From: DASQZT01 sp963728965 | Lineage (GTDB): Bacteria > Acidobacteriota > Terriglobia > Bryobacterales > Bryobacteraceae | Assembly: GCA_963728965.1 (NCBI GenBank) | Contig: CAVSMH010000010.1 | Coordinates: forward strand, 124,001 to 188,000 | DNA: 64,000 nt | Direction of reading: 5' to 3' | Part shown: piece by piece, positions 35,421-45,066 of the stretch | Numbering within the stretch: position 1 is the stretch's first letter | How the letters are laid out: each line of letters starts with the position of its first letter | Translations under genes and position numbers: made by a program | The notes under the pieces: model-generated | What the model saw: only the letters and a program-made list of their open reading frames with translations | Database searches by the model: none | What the model was told of the DNA's origin: nothing

Positions 35421-37874
35421 TCAGATACCGGCGACGGCATCGACGGTGACGGGTTCGATATGGAACCCGAGCTTCGCTCCCAGCGAATCGATCGCCGCTT
35501 GCCAGCGTGCATCGCGGGGCTCGGCGCCGCCGCATGCCGCCAGCGGCTGCCGGCAGGACTGACGGGCGCGATAGTACAAATTCTGCGCCGCCCAAAGCGT
35601 GGTCGAAAACGGCAACATATGGCTCAGCGTGACCACCTCATGGAAGCGCCGGATCCGTTCCGGATCGGTGGGATCGGCGTGAAATTCGTGCCCGGCGCGT
35701 TCCACGATCCGGCGGAAGGCGAATTCCAGGGTGACATGGTCCAACTGAATCCCCGTGCGGCGGACCTGGTCCAACAGCGCCTGAACGGCGGCGGGGTCGG
35801 GCGCGTCATCCGACAGCGCGCACAGCAGTTCCTCCTGGAGCGTGAAGTCCACGGCCATCTGGAAACGTGCCGGCGGCCGGATGTTCAGCTCGGCGAGGAA
35901 GCGGGCCAGCGTCGAATAATGCGCATAAAAGCTGCGGTACAACGCGGCCGCCTCGGCCAGCGCTTTTTCCATGATCAGGCCCACGATCTTACGCTGCTGG
36001 TCGCGGAAGAGCAGGCCCAGGGAGAACGTGCCGTCGCCGAAATGACGGTCCACCGCGCGAACCAGATTGGGCACGTCGCCCCGCTCGAAAACGCCCTTGA
36101 TTTCCGCGAGGAGAGTACCGTACGCGTCCTCTCCCAGATACTCGCGCACGCCGCCGCTCACGTTCTGATCGCCCAGGTGGAGAACGCCGAAACTGAGGGT
36201 AGCCGATTCGCGAGTGATGCGCGAGGCGATCTGCGCGCGGCCGAGCGCCAGCCGCGCGTTGCCCACCTGGCAGACCTGAAAATGCTGGCGGTTCGCGTCA
36301 AATGCATAGATCCGGCTGCGCGGCTCGAATTCCTCGAACAGCGAACTGATGGCGTAATGGGCGCCCACTTTCTCGAGGTTGACCACCGCCGGCCGCACGA
36401 ACTTGTCGTAGATGGTCTTTCCGTCGCGATGCTCGGGCAGGTTGCTCTCGGCGAGCGCCAGGCGCGAGGTGAACTCGTCCTCGAATTTTTCGTCGAACAG
36501 CTCCTGGCCCAGTTGGAGGGCGCGCGCCGCGTATTGCAGAACCTGCACGGTCTCGATACCGGAGAGCTCGTCGAAGAACCATCCGCAACTGGTGAACATC
36601 AGCATGGCGTGACGCTGAAGCTCCATCAGCTTCAGCGCCTGAATCTGTTCGGCCGGCGCGAGCCGGTGGGAAGCCTGGGCTTCCAGGAACGCGTCCACCG
36701 ATGCGCGGCTGCGGTCGAGCACGACGGAGATGTACTCGTCGCGCGCCTGCCAGGGATCCTGAAAGAGTTCGAGGCCGCGCGCCGCAAACCGGCAGGCGAG
36801 TTCGTCGCGCAGCCACTCCAGGGCGTTGCGCAGCGGCGCGCGCCAGCGCTGGTGCCAGTCGCCATGCATACCCGAATTGCATCCGCACGCAGCTTTCCAG
36901 CGCTCCACGCCATGCGCGCAGCTCCACGAGCTGCGCTCGAAGATTCGCGCTTCGTGGGTGGGCGGGTGTTTTTCGAGAAACTCGCCGTAATTGGTGAGGC
37001 GGGCGAACTGGCTCTGCTCGAGGCAGTCGAGCGCATAGGCGAGCGCCATGTCGCCGTGGCGGCGATGGTGGCCGTATGTCTCGCCATCGGTGGCAATGTG
37101 AACGAGCTGCGGCCGCCGCCGTGAATCCGAGAAGGCGCCGCAGAGGCGATTGGCGAGGTTCTCGCCGCGCGCCAACAACTCTTCAAAAGCGATGGCGCGC
37201 GAGATCGGGCCGTCGTAAAAGAAAACCGCGATCGAGCGGCGCGACGGCAGGTTCACGCGATAGGGGGTGGAGGGATCGATGCGCCCGCAACTGGCATCCT
37301 TCCACGCGCGCCCGCCCAACGGCCGGACCTGGTTCGCCTGGTAGGGCGAAAGGATGGTGAATTGGATTCCCGACTGGGCCAGAAGATCGAGCGTCTCGAG
37401 ATCGACCGCGGTTTCCGGCAGCCACATGCCTTCGGGTTCGCGGCGGAAGCGATACTCGAAGTCCCGGATTCCCCACAGCACTTGGGTTCTTTTGTCGCGC
37501 GGGGTGGCCAACGGCAGGATTACGTGGTTGTAGGCTTGCGCGATGGCCGAGCCGTGCCCGGAAAAACGCTTCTGGCTTTCGCTATCGGCCGAGAGAATCG
37601 AACGGTATAGGCCCGGGCTGGCTTCTTCCATCCAGGCCAGCAGGGTGGGGCCGAAGTTGAAACTGATGCGCGAATAGTTGTTGACGATGGAGACGATCCG
37701 GTTGTCGGCATTCAGGATTCGCGAGGCGCTGTTAGGCGCATAACACTCCGCGGTGATGCGTTCGTTCCAGTCATGGTACGGATACGCCGAATCCTGAAGC
37801 TCGATCGCCTCCAGCCAGGGATTTTCGCGCGGCGGCTGATAAAAGTGGCCGTGAATACAGACATAGTGGTCCAT
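35421..37874 (-). CDS. Glycoside hydrolase family 57 protein with DUF3536 domain
   Basis: An 817-aa GH57-type protein. The N-terminal barrel starts with CIHGHFYQPPRENPW (metal-region histidine), carries the likely nucleophile Glu154 in EGMWLPETAVD and the acid/base region ATDGETYGHH. The second half (about 400-800) matches DUF3536-type C-terminal regions. GH57 enzymes are retaining alpha-glucanases, branching enzymes or transferases. Given the neighbours it probably trims or rearranges alpha-glucan. GGGAGG precedes the ATG. It heads an operon divergent from treZ. Confidence 0.92.
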   Translation of the reverse strand: MDHYVCIHGHFYQPPRENPWLEAIELQDSAYPYHDWNERITAECYAPNSASRILNADNRIVSIVNNYSRISFNFGPTLLAWMEEASPGLYRSILSADSESQKRFSGHGSAIAQAYNHVILPLATPRDKRTQVLWGIRDFEYRFRREPEGMWLPETAVDLETLDLLAQSGIQFTILSPYQANQVRPLGGRAWKDASCGRIDPSTPYRVNLPSRRSIAVFFYDGPISRAIAFEELLARGENLANRLCGAFSDSRRRPQLVHIATDGETYGHHRRHGDMALAYALDCLEQSQFARLTNYGEFLEKHPPTHEARIFERSSWSCAHGVERWKAACGCNSGMHGDWHQRWRAPLRNALEWLRDELACRFAARGLELFQDPWQARDEYISVVLDRSRASVDAFLEAQASHRLAPAEQIQALKLMELQRHAMLMFTSCGWFFDELSGIETVQVLQYAARALQLGQELFDEKFEDEFTSRLALAESNLPEHRDGKTIYDKFVRPAVVNLEKVGAHYAISSLFEEFEPRSRIYAFDANRQHFQVCQVGNARLALGRAQIASRITRESATLSFGVLHLGDQNVSGGVREYLGEDAYGTLLAEIKGVFERGDVPNLVRAVDRHFGDGTFSLGLLFRDQQRKIVGLIMEKALAEAAALYRSFYAHYSTLARFLAELNIRPPARFQMAVDFTLQEELLCALSDDAPDPAAVQALLDQVRRTGIQLDHVTLEFAFRRIVERAGHEFHADPTDPERIRRFHEVVTLSHMLPFSTTLWAAQNLYYRARQSCRQPLAACGGAEPRDARWQAAIDSLGAKLGFHIEPVTVDAVAGI

Positions 37875-38329
37875 TCAGAACCTCCCAAAAAGAATCCGGG
37901 ATTCCAACCCGGCAGGTGTAATGCGGGCGGGGAAATGGCGCTCCGGGCGGGCCCCGCATTCCAGCACTATCATACAGGGCCGCCGGTCCGCGCAGGCGCG
38001 GGAGCGGGCCGGCAGGCGGCCGGGATCACAAGTCCGCGATTCCGGGCCGGTCGAAATACCGGCCTCGAGAGCGCACGCACATGGCGCGGTTCATACCCAC
38101 CCAAAATCCCAGTGTAAGAGGCCCGCGTACAGTTCGGCATAGTGCCAACAAGGGAGTTCGCCGCCGAAATGGCCGCATGGCGCGTAGTCCCATGCCGCGC
38201 ATGCGAAAATAGTGTTGGCGACGAGCGAATGGCAGCCGCGCTGCCGGCGACCACCACTGCCAAGCGATTCAATAGGGGAATTGACCGCCGCAGCGGCGCG
38301 CGCTCATTTCGAAAACGGAGGGATATGTT
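37875..38329. other. Intergenic region between divergent GH57 operon and treZ
   Basis: This 455-bp gap holds no supported gene. It contains an imperfect dyad, GTTCGGCA-ta-GTGCCAAC, near 38130-38147, which could be an operator for either direction, and several GC-rich short inverted repeats. A TTGACC at about 38279-38284 could be a -35 box for treZ, but no good -10 follows. The ribosome site GGAGG stands just before the treZ start. Confidence 0.5.
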
Positions 38330-40204
38330 ATGGGTGCTACGTCCGCCGCGGCGGCATCCGACAGCACACTCGGCGCGTCGATGGCAGGGAAAGATCAGGC
38401 CCGGTTTGTGGTCTGGGCACCGTCCGCCGAAGCGGTCGAAGTGCATATCTTCGGATCCCAAGAGAGCTTTTTTCGCCTGGAAAAGGGCGACCGCGGCTAC
38501 TTCCGCGCGGTGGTGGACGGACTGCGTCCCGGGGCGCGATTTAAGTACCGCCTGAACGGCGGCCGCGAGTACCCCGACCCGGCATCCCGATTCCAGCCTG
38601 AAGGCGTGCACGGACCTTCCGAAATCGTTGACCGGGCGTTCGCCTGGGGCGACCAGGGATGGCGCGGGATCGCGCTGGTGGATTGCATTTTTTACGAGAT
38701 GCACGTTGGCACGTTCACGCCGGCAGGCACCTTCGATGCCGCCATTGCGCAGCTCGACTATCTGGCCGATCTCGGCGTGACCGCCGTGGAACTGATGCCG
38801 GTAGCGCAGTTTCCCGGCGCCCGGAACTGGGGTTACGACGGCACCTACCCGTTTGCCGTGCAGGACTCCTACGGCGGGCCGAACGGGCTCAAGCGCCTGG
38901 TCGATGCGGCCCATCGGAAAGGCCTGGCGGTTGTGCTGGACGTGGTGTACAACCACCTCGGCCCGGAAGGCAACTACCTCGGCCAATTTGGCCCGTACTT
39001 CACCGACCGGTACCAGACGCCCTGGGGTCTGGCGGTGAATTTCGACGGGCCGGACAGTGCCGCCGTGCGGCGCTTCGCAATCGAAAACGCACTCCAATGG
39101 GTAACCGAATTCCATGTGGATGGGCTGCGCCTCGATGCCGTCCATGCCATCTTCGACCAGTCGCCCAAGCACATCCTTCAGGAACTGGCGGAGGCCGTGC
39201 ACGCGAGCAGCAGGGAATTGGGCCGGCCGCTGTACGTGATTGCCGAAAGCGACCTCAACGACAGCCGGCTGGTTGAACCCGTCCAGGACCGCGGCTACGG
39301 GCTGGATGCGCAATGGTCGGACGACTTTCACCACGCGCTCCACACCGTGCTGACCGAAGAACGGGCTGGCTACTACCAGGATTTCGGCAGGATCCAGGAT
39401 TTGGCCAAGGCGGTGCGGGAAGGCTTCGTTTATTCGGGGCAGCTTTCGGCTTACCGGGGGCGCCCGCACGGGACGCCCTCGCAGCACATTCCACCCGAGC
39501 GTTTCGTGGTCTGCTCGCAGAACCATGACCAGATAGGAAACCGCATGCTGGGCGAGCGGCTGGGCGAGCTGCTGGAATTCGAGCGGCTCAAGCTGTCGGC
39601 CGGCGTCCTGCTGCTTTCTCCCTTTCTTCCGCTGCTGTTCATGGGCCAGGAATATGGCGAGCCGGCGCCGTTTCTATACTTCGTCAGCCATTCCGACCCG
39701 GGGCTGATCGAGGCGGTGCGGCAGGGCCGGCGGCGCGAGTTCGCCGCATTTGCCTGGCGCGGCGAGGTGCCCGACGCACAGTCGGTGGAGACGTTCGAGC
39801 GATCGCGGCTGGACCACTCGCTCCGGCAGTCGGGGCGGCACCGGACCTTATTGGAGTTCTACCGGGAGCTGATCCGCATGCGAAAGAGCATGCCGGCTTT
39901 GCGGAGGCTCTCGATGGAGCCGGGAGCGGTTGCGGTATTGGAGGAGCAATCCGTGCTGACGATGGAGCGGCGGGCGGGCGACGACCACCTGCTGCTGGTC
40001 GTTCACTTCGGCGAGCGCGGCGCCCCGGTTAGCGTTCCCGCCCAGACTGGCTCCTGGCGCAAGTTGCTGGATTCCTCCGACCGCCGATGGATGGGGCCTG
40101 GCAGCGAAGTCGCGGATAGGCTGCGGTCCGGCGGCTCGCTCGAAATGAGCTCGAGGCCCAACAGCCTGTATCTGTTTCAGAAGGTAGCGGAAGGGAAGGA
40201 GTGA
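38330..40204 (+). CDS. treZ: Malto-oligosyltrehalose trehalohydrolase TreZ
   Basis: A 624-aa GH13_10 enzyme that releases trehalose from maltooligosyl-trehalose. The N-terminal sandwich (about 20-110, FVVWAPSAEAVEVHIFG) precedes the barrel; the nucleophile is Asp269 (GLRLDAVHAI) and the acid/base Glu306 (YVIAESDLND), with CSQNHDQIGNR as the third motif. GGAGG lies before the ATG. TreZ needs TreY to make its substrate, but no treY or treX is in the window. Trehalose set free here could feed TreS in the neighbouring operon. Confidence 0.95.
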   Translation: MGATSAAAASDSTLGASMAGKDQARFVVWAPSAEAVEVHIFGSQESFFRLEKGDRGYFRAVVDGLRPGARFKYRLNGGREYPDPASRFQPEGVHGPSEIVDRAFAWGDQGWRGIALVDCIFYEMHVGTFTPAGTFDAAIAQLDYLADLGVTAVELMPVAQFPGARNWGYDGTYPFAVQDSYGGPNGLKRLVDAAHRKGLAVVLDVVYNHLGPEGNYLGQFGPYFTDRYQTPWGLAVNFDGPDSAAVRRFAIENALQWVTEFHVDGLRLDAVHAIFDQSPKHILQELAEAVHASSRELGRPLYVIAESDLNDSRLVEPVQDRGYGLDAQWSDDFHHALHTVLTEERAGYYQDFGRIQDLAKAVREGFVYSGQLSAYRGRPHGTPSQHIPPERFVVCSQNHDQIGNRMLGERLGELLEFERLKLSAGVLLLSPFLPLLFMGQEYGEPAPFLYFVSHSDPGLIEAVRQGRRREFAAFAWRGEVPDAQSVETFERSRLDHSLRQSGRHRTLLEFYRELIRMRKSMPALRRLSMEPGAVAVLEEQSVLTMERRAGDDHLLLVVHFGERGAPVSVPAQTGSWRKLLDSSDRRWMGPGSEVADRLRSGGSLEMSSRPNSLYLFQKVAEGKE

Positions 40205-40226
40205 CTCGAGTCGATCGTCGCGCGCC

Positions 40227-41561
40227 ATGATCCGCATCATTGCGATTCTGCTCGCCTGCCTCGCCGGAACAGCCTTGGGCGGCACGCACGAGCTCCCGGT
40301 TACCGTTTCAAGCCTTGCCAACGGCATGCGAATCGTGGTTCACGAAGACCACGACATCCCCAATGTCGCGCTGTGCCTGTTCTTCCGCGTGGGATCGCGA
40401 AACGAGCGTCCCGGGATCACCGGAATCTCGCACTTTCTGGAGCACATGATGTTCAACGGCTCCAAGCGCTACAAGCCGCGGGAATTCGACCGCGTCATGG
40501 AAAAGAACGGCGCCAGCAACAATGCCTATACCACCCGCGACGTGACGGTTTATTCGGACTGGTGCTCACGCTCGAGCCTGGACCTGGTGTTGTCCATGGA
40601 GGCGGAGCGGCTCGCCAACCTGGCTTTCGATCCGGCCATGGTGGAGTCGGAACGGAAGGTGGTGCTCTCCGAGAGGCGCACCACGGTGGAGAACGACAAC
40701 TTCGGGTTCCTGTATGAGCAGTTGTTCGCGACGCTGTACCGGAAGCATCCTTACCGGTGGCCGGTGCTGGGCTGGGCCGCGGATATCGAGGCGTGGAAGG
40801 TGACGGATCTGCGCGCCTACTTTCGCCCGGGCTACGGCCCCAACAACTGCGTGATGGTGGCGGTGGGCGATATCGCGGCGGGCCGGTTCCTTTGCCAGGT
40901 GGAGAAATATTTCGGTGCGCTTCCGCGGCGCGATCCGCCGCCCCACGCCGGCCCCGCGGAACCCGCGCAGCAGGAGGAACGGCGGACGGTGGTGGAGCGG
41001 CCGGCGCAGGCGGCGCAGCAACTGATCGGGTACCACGTGCCGCCCTCCGCCAATCCGGACTGGTGGCCGCTCCAGGTGGCCGGCGCGGTGCTCACCGAAG
41101 GCCATAGTTCCCGCCTTTACCGCAGGCTGGTGCGCCAGGAGCAACTCGCCCGATCCGTGGCCTCCTGGCTGCCCTTGAGCCTGGAAGCGGGCGAGCTGAT
41201 GGTGAGCCTGGAGCTGAAGCATGGAATCGATGTGGCGCGGGCGGAGCACGCCCTGGACGATGAGATCGAACGTCTGCGGAGCTCGCCGGTCTCTCTCCGC
41301 GAGCTGCGCGCAGCGAAAAACAAGATCCTGACGTCCTATGCGCGGCGGATTCGCACGAATTCCGGGATGGCGGACTGGCTGGGTACCTACGAAGTGTTCT
41401 TTGGCGATTGCCGCAAGCTGTTTTCGGCACCCGGGGAAATCGGGCGCGTCACCGCCGCCGACGTCGAGCGCGTGGCGCGAACGTGGCTGTCTCCGGCCAA
41501 CCGGGCGGTGGTCACCCTCCAACCCTCCGCGGCCGGATCAATCCTGGAGACGGCGCAGTGA
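40227..41561 (+). CDS. M16-family zinc protease, catalytic subunit
   Basis: A 444-aa exported peptidase of the insulinase/pitrilysin family. A signal peptide (IIAILLACLAGTALG) precedes the domain. The inverted zinc motif HFLEH is at residues 69-73 (His69, Glu72, His73), with the distal glutamate expected in ESERKVVLSERR. Two M16 half-domains are present. The next gene encodes a partner lacking the zinc motif and overlaps by 4 bases, the usual layout of heterodimeric bacterial M16 proteases. It should cut peptides in the periplasm. Confidence 0.94.
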   Translation: MIRIIAILLACLAGTALGGTHELPVTVSSLANGMRIVVHEDHDIPNVALCLFFRVGSRNERPGITGISHFLEHMMFNGSKRYKPREFDRVMEKNGASNNAYTTRDVTVYSDWCSRSSLDLVLSMEAERLANLAFDPAMVESERKVVLSERRTTVENDNFGFLYEQLFATLYRKHPYRWPVLGWAADIEAWKVTDLRAYFRPGYGPNNCVMVAVGDIAAGRFLCQVEKYFGALPRRDPPPHAGPAEPAQQEERRTVVERPAQAAQQLIGYHVPPSANPDWWPLQVAGAVLTEGHSSRLYRRLVRQEQLARSVASWLPLSLEAGELMVSLELKHGIDVARAEHALDDEIERLRSSPVSLRELRAAKNKILTSYARRIRTNSGMADWLGTYEVFFGDCRKLFSAPGEIGRVTAADVERVARTWLSPANRAVVTLQPSAAGSILETAQ

Positions 41562-42997
41562 AGGCGGAAGTCATCGCCGGGCTCGTTCTGGCCTGGAGCG
41601 TCGCCGCTCAACCGACTTCGGTTACGCTGCCGCCCTTCACGCGGGAAGTATTGCCGAACGGAGTGGTGCTGTGTCTCATGCCCAAAGACGATGCGGCGCT
41701 GGTAAGTGTCCGGGCGGTGGTGCGCGGCGGAGCGGAATCGGACCCGCCGGGGCGGGCGGGGCTCTCCTCGGTAGTGGCGAACCTGCTGACGCGCGGCACC
41801 CGAACCCATCCGGCGGACGAGTTCGCCGCGGAGATCGATTTCCTCGGCGCGAACATCGAGAGCCACGTCGATGCGCAGTCGAGCACTCTCGCGCTGGACG
41901 TGTTGCCGGAAAACGCCGCGGCCGCCATCGCGCTTTTCGTCGATGGGCTGCTTCGGCCGGCGTTTGCGGATGAGGAAGTGCGCCGGCAGCTGGCGCGCTC
42001 GATCGAGTGGGCGCGCTCGCGCAAGGACTCTCCCGAGGACGCCCTCTGGCAGTACTTCCGGTCATTCTTTTTTCTGCCTCCCCATCCGTATGGCCGGCCG
42101 TTCGGAGGCGATGAACTGACCCTCGCGAGCATCGGGGGCGCCGCCGTCAGGGAGCATCACGCCCGCATGGTGGTGGGACGCAACCTGATCGTGACGGCGG
42201 TAGGACCGTTTGCGGAACCGCGGCTCCGCGGCGTGCTCGCCAACGCCTTCGGCAGTTTTGCCCGGGGCGAACGGTACGAATGGAAACGACTGCCGCCGGC
42301 TACTCCTTCGCGGTCTGCGCGTTTACTGTTGATCGACAAACGGGACGCCACCCAGACGCAGTTTGTGATCGGGTTTCCCGGCATCCGGCGCACCCACCCC
42401 GACCGCCTCCCCCTGAGGCTGGTCAACAACATTCTGGGCGGGCGGTTCACGTCGCTGCTGAACGAGCGCCTGCGGGTGGAATCGGGCCTGACTTACGAGG
42501 CGTACTCTTATATCGAACAGGACCGCCTCAACGGCGCAATCGCGGTGCACAGCTACACGGCCACGGCGGACACGAAGCGCGCGCTCGACCTGGCCCTGGC
42601 GGTTCTTGGCAGGTTCGCCAAAACCGGCGTGACGGCCGACCAACTGGCAGCGGCCCGGACGTACATCGAGGCCGGATACCCGCCCGACCATCTGCAGACG
42701 GCGGACCAGCTTGCCGACCTGCTGGGCGAGTTGGAGTTGTACGGACTGGGCCGGGACGAGATCGACGGACTGTTTGCGCGGCTGGATGCGGTGACGCTCG
42801 ATCGCGCCAATCGCGTGCTGAAGCGGTACTACACCGGGGCCGCGCCGGTGCTCGTGCTGATCGGCCGGGCGGACCGGGTCCGTCCGCAGGTGCGGTGCTA
42901 CGCGGATCTCATGATGGAGGCCTCGATCGCCCAACCGGGTTTCCCGCAACTGACCGGGCCGGCGGGGACACAGAGCAAAACGCGGACGGAACCGTAA
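41558..42997 (+). CDS. M16-family protease, non-catalytic subunit
   Basis: A 479-aa protein with the M16 fold but no HxxEH: the matching position reads AGLSSVVANLL. A signal peptide (AGLVLAWSVAAQ) is present. The GTG at 41558 overlaps the TGA of the catalytic subunit and has GGAGA upstream; the longer open frame to 41408 is only an overlap shadow. The R/Y-type motif of partner subunits is visible in VESGLTYEAYSY. It should form the closed chamber with the preceding protein. Confidence 0.92.
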   Translation: MKAEVIAGLVLAWSVAAQPTSVTLPPFTREVLPNGVVLCLMPKDDAALVSVRAVVRGGAESDPPGRAGLSSVVANLLTRGTRTHPADEFAAEIDFLGANIESHVDAQSSTLALDVLPENAAAAIALFVDGLLRPAFADEEVRRQLARSIEWARSRKDSPEDALWQYFRSFFFLPPHPYGRPFGGDELTLASIGGAAVREHHARMVVGRNLIVTAVGPFAEPRLRGVLANAFGSFARGERYEWKRLPPATPSRSARLLLIDKRDATQTQFVIGFPGIRRTHPDRLPLRLVNNILGGRFTSLLNERLRVESGLTYEAYSYIEQDRLNGAIAVHSYTATADTKRALDLALAVLGRFAKTGVTADQLAAARTYIEAGYPPDHLQTADQLADLLGELELYGLGRDEIDGLFARLDAVTLDRANRVLKRYYTGAAPVLVLIGRADRVRPQVRCYADLMMEASIAQPGFPQLTGPAGTQSKTRTEP

Positions 42998-43019
42998 TAC
43001 GGACGAGTTGCAGGGAAGC

Positions 43020-43436
43020 TCAGCCGCCGTCCAGGGGCTTGCCGATTTCCCAATGGTGGCCGAACGGGTCCGCCAGTCGTCCCAATCGCCAGCCGTACTC
43101 GTTCTTGACCGGTGAAACGGAAGTGGCTCCGGCCTGGAGCGCCCGGGCGAACGCAGCATCCGGATCTTGCACCACCATCACCATGCGCACGGTGCCGCCG
43201 CCCAGGGTCTCGGGGCTGAAATTCAGGTGCTCGGGCGACTCGTCCGCCACCCAGAATTCCCCCGTCCCCACCGCCAGCCGCGCCACCACCGCACCGCTCT
43301 CGGCGTCGATGCGGAACAGCTCGCCCGCTCCGAATGCCGCTTTGTAGAATTCGATGGCCCTGGCCCCGTTTCGCACCGACAGCATGGGAGCGATCGAAAT
43401 CGTCCGCGTCCCGCCGCTTTCCGAACCTTCGCCCAT
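43020..43436 (-). CDS. VOC-family (PhnB/glyoxalase-like) protein
   Basis: A 138-aa vicinal-oxygen-chelate protein. It shows the paired beta-alpha-beta-beta-beta modules: PMLSVRNGARAIEFYKAAFGA at the start and RLADPFGHHWEIGKP at the end, the usual pattern of PhnB-like proteins. The metal ligands of true glyoxalase I are only partly present, so enzymatic activity is uncertain. ATG 43436 is preferred to TTG 43442. It stands between two unrelated plus-strand genes. Confidence 0.88.
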   Translation of the reverse strand: MGEGSESGGTRTISIAPMLSVRNGARAIEFYKAAFGAGELFRIDAESGAVVARLAVGTGEFWVADESPEHLNFSPETLGGGTVRMVMVVQDPDAAFARALQAGATSVSPVKNEYGWRLGRLADPFGHHWEIGKPLDGG

Positions 43437-43539
43437 TCGCAAGCCCTCACTCTCCGGTTAGCCATGTCTGCCATCGGCTATTATGTCACCGCAGGCAGGC
43501 CGCGCGGCGCCCCGTTAAAATGGGCTGGAAAGCAAGCCC

Positions 43540-44982
43540 ATGATTCGCGCTCTCTTCCTCGCGCTTCTGGCCGCCGCCACCCTGGCCGCCGCGGAACCCA
43601 TTCGACTGCATCCCGACAATCCCCGCTACTTTCTCTTCCGTGGGAAACCGGCGGTGCTCATCACGTCGGGCGAACATTACGGCGCCGTTCTCAACCTGGA
43701 TTTCGACTACGCCCGCTACCTGAAGACGCTGGCGGCCGACCGGCTGAACCTGACCCGCACCTTCGCCGGCCCCTATCGCGAAGCGCCCGGCTCCTTCCAC
43801 ATCGCCGGCAACACGCTGGCCCCCAAGCCCGACCGCTTCCTCGCGCCTTGGCCGCGCACCGCCACGCCGGGCGCGGCGGATGGTCTGGGCAAGTTCGATC
43901 TCACCCGCTGGAACGACGCCTATTTTGCCCGCTTGAAAGCATTTCTGCGCGAGGCCGGCAGCCGGGGCGTCGTGGTGGAGTTCACCCTCTTCTGCCCGTT
44001 CTATCGCGACGAGATGTGGGACCTCAGTCCCATGAATGCGCGCAACAACGTCAACGGCATTGGCAACCGGAAACGCACCGAGGTCTACAACCTCGCCGAT
44101 CCGGCGCTTCAGCGGGTGCAGGATGAACTGGTGCGGAAAATCGTTGCCGAACTCGCCGGGTTCGATAACCTCATGTACGAAATCTGCAACGAGCCGTACA
44201 TCGAGGACATGGTGACGCCCGCCTGGCAGCGCCACATCGCGGGAGTGATCGCCGATGCCGAATCCACCGGCGGCCGGCGCCATCTCCTCACCGAGAACGT
44301 CGCCAACGGCTCCAAGAAGGTGCCGGATCCCGATCCGCGGGTGTCGGTGTTCAACTTCCACTATTCGCGGCCTCCCCTGAGCGTGGCGCTCAACCAGGAT
44401 CTCCACCGCCCCATCGGCTGCAACGAGACCGGCTTCGATGGACACGCGGATGCGGTCTACCGGGTGCAGGGCTGGGAGTTCATCCTGGCCGGCGGCGCGC
44501 TCTACAACAACCTCGACTACTCGTTCTCGGCGGGACACGAAGACGGCACCTTCGCCTATCCGGAGCAGCAGCCGGGCGGCGGCAGTGCCCCATTGCGCGG
44601 CCAACTGCGCATCCTCCGCGACTTCATGGATGCGATTCCGTTCGTGCGCATGGCTCCCGCCGGCGGTGTCCTCCGTTCCGGCGCGCCGGACGGAGCGGCC
44701 GTGCGGGTGCTGGCAGCGGAGGGCAAGGAGTACGCGCTCTACCTCGATCACGCGCGGGGGCGGCGCGGCCAGACGCCCCGGTACGTCGTCGATTCCACCC
44801 CGCACACCGCTCCGCTCGTGCTGGAACTGCCCGCCGGGCGGTACCTGGCCGAGTGGATCGACACGAAGACCGGCCGGACGGCCCGGCGCGAAGACTTCGC
44901 GCACCCCGGCGGACCGCGCACCCTGGTTTCGCCTGAATACTCCGAAGACATCGCGCTGCGCGTGCGGGCCGGCCCGCGGTGA
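43540..44982 (+). CDS. Secreted glycoside hydrolase, GH5-like (clan A)
   Basis: A 480-aa exported TIM-barrel enzyme with signal peptide (RALFLALLAAATLAAA). The acid/base Glu218 is in YEICNEPY at the end of strand 4, and the nucleophile candidate Glu296 is in GCNETGFDG at strand 7, as in clan GH-A. After the barrel, about 360-480 forms a beta domain (VLELPAGRYLAEWIDTKTG). Family number cannot be fixed by eye. A plant or microbial polysaccharide is a likely substrate. It is monocistronic. Confidence 0.87.
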   Translation: MIRALFLALLAAATLAAAEPIRLHPDNPRYFLFRGKPAVLITSGEHYGAVLNLDFDYARYLKTLAADRLNLTRTFAGPYREAPGSFHIAGNTLAPKPDRFLAPWPRTATPGAADGLGKFDLTRWNDAYFARLKAFLREAGSRGVVVEFTLFCPFYRDEMWDLSPMNARNNVNGIGNRKRTEVYNLADPALQRVQDELVRKIVAELAGFDNLMYEICNEPYIEDMVTPAWQRHIAGVIADAESTGGRRHLLTENVANGSKKVPDPDPRVSVFNFHYSRPPLSVALNQDLHRPIGCNETGFDGHADAVYRVQGWEFILAGGALYNNLDYSFSAGHEDGTFAYPEQQPGGGSAPLRGQLRILRDFMDAIPFVRMAPAGGVLRSGAPDGAAVRVLAAEGKEYALYLDHARGRRGQTPRYVVDSTPHTAPLVLELPAGRYLAEWIDTKTGRTARREDFAHPGGPRTLVSPEYSEDIALRVRAGPR

Positions 44983-45003
44983 GAACCCGAACCGGTTAGA
45001 GTT

Positions 45004-45015
45004 GGGTTCGAACCC
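45004..45015. promoter_or_regulatory. 12-bp perfect palindrome upstream of the YtxH gene
   Basis: GGGTTCGAACCC is a perfect palindrome 51 bases before the YtxH ATG; a nearby AACCC at 44984-44988 could also pair with its first half. It looks like the T arm of a tRNA but no cloverleaf can be drawn around it. Regulator unknown. Confidence 0.35.
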
Positions 45016-45066
45016 GCACAGTCGCGAGTGCGGCGGGGCAGCATACTAAGAGTGGAGGATCCAATC

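Noticed and set aside
38120..38150. TTGGCAC as a sigma-54 -24 element before treZ
   Set aside because: No TTGC or GC at the required spacing on either strand.
45001..45020. tRNA T-arm-like GGGTTCGAACCC
   Set aside because: The surrounding bases form no acceptor, D or anticodon stem; it is kept only as a palindrome.
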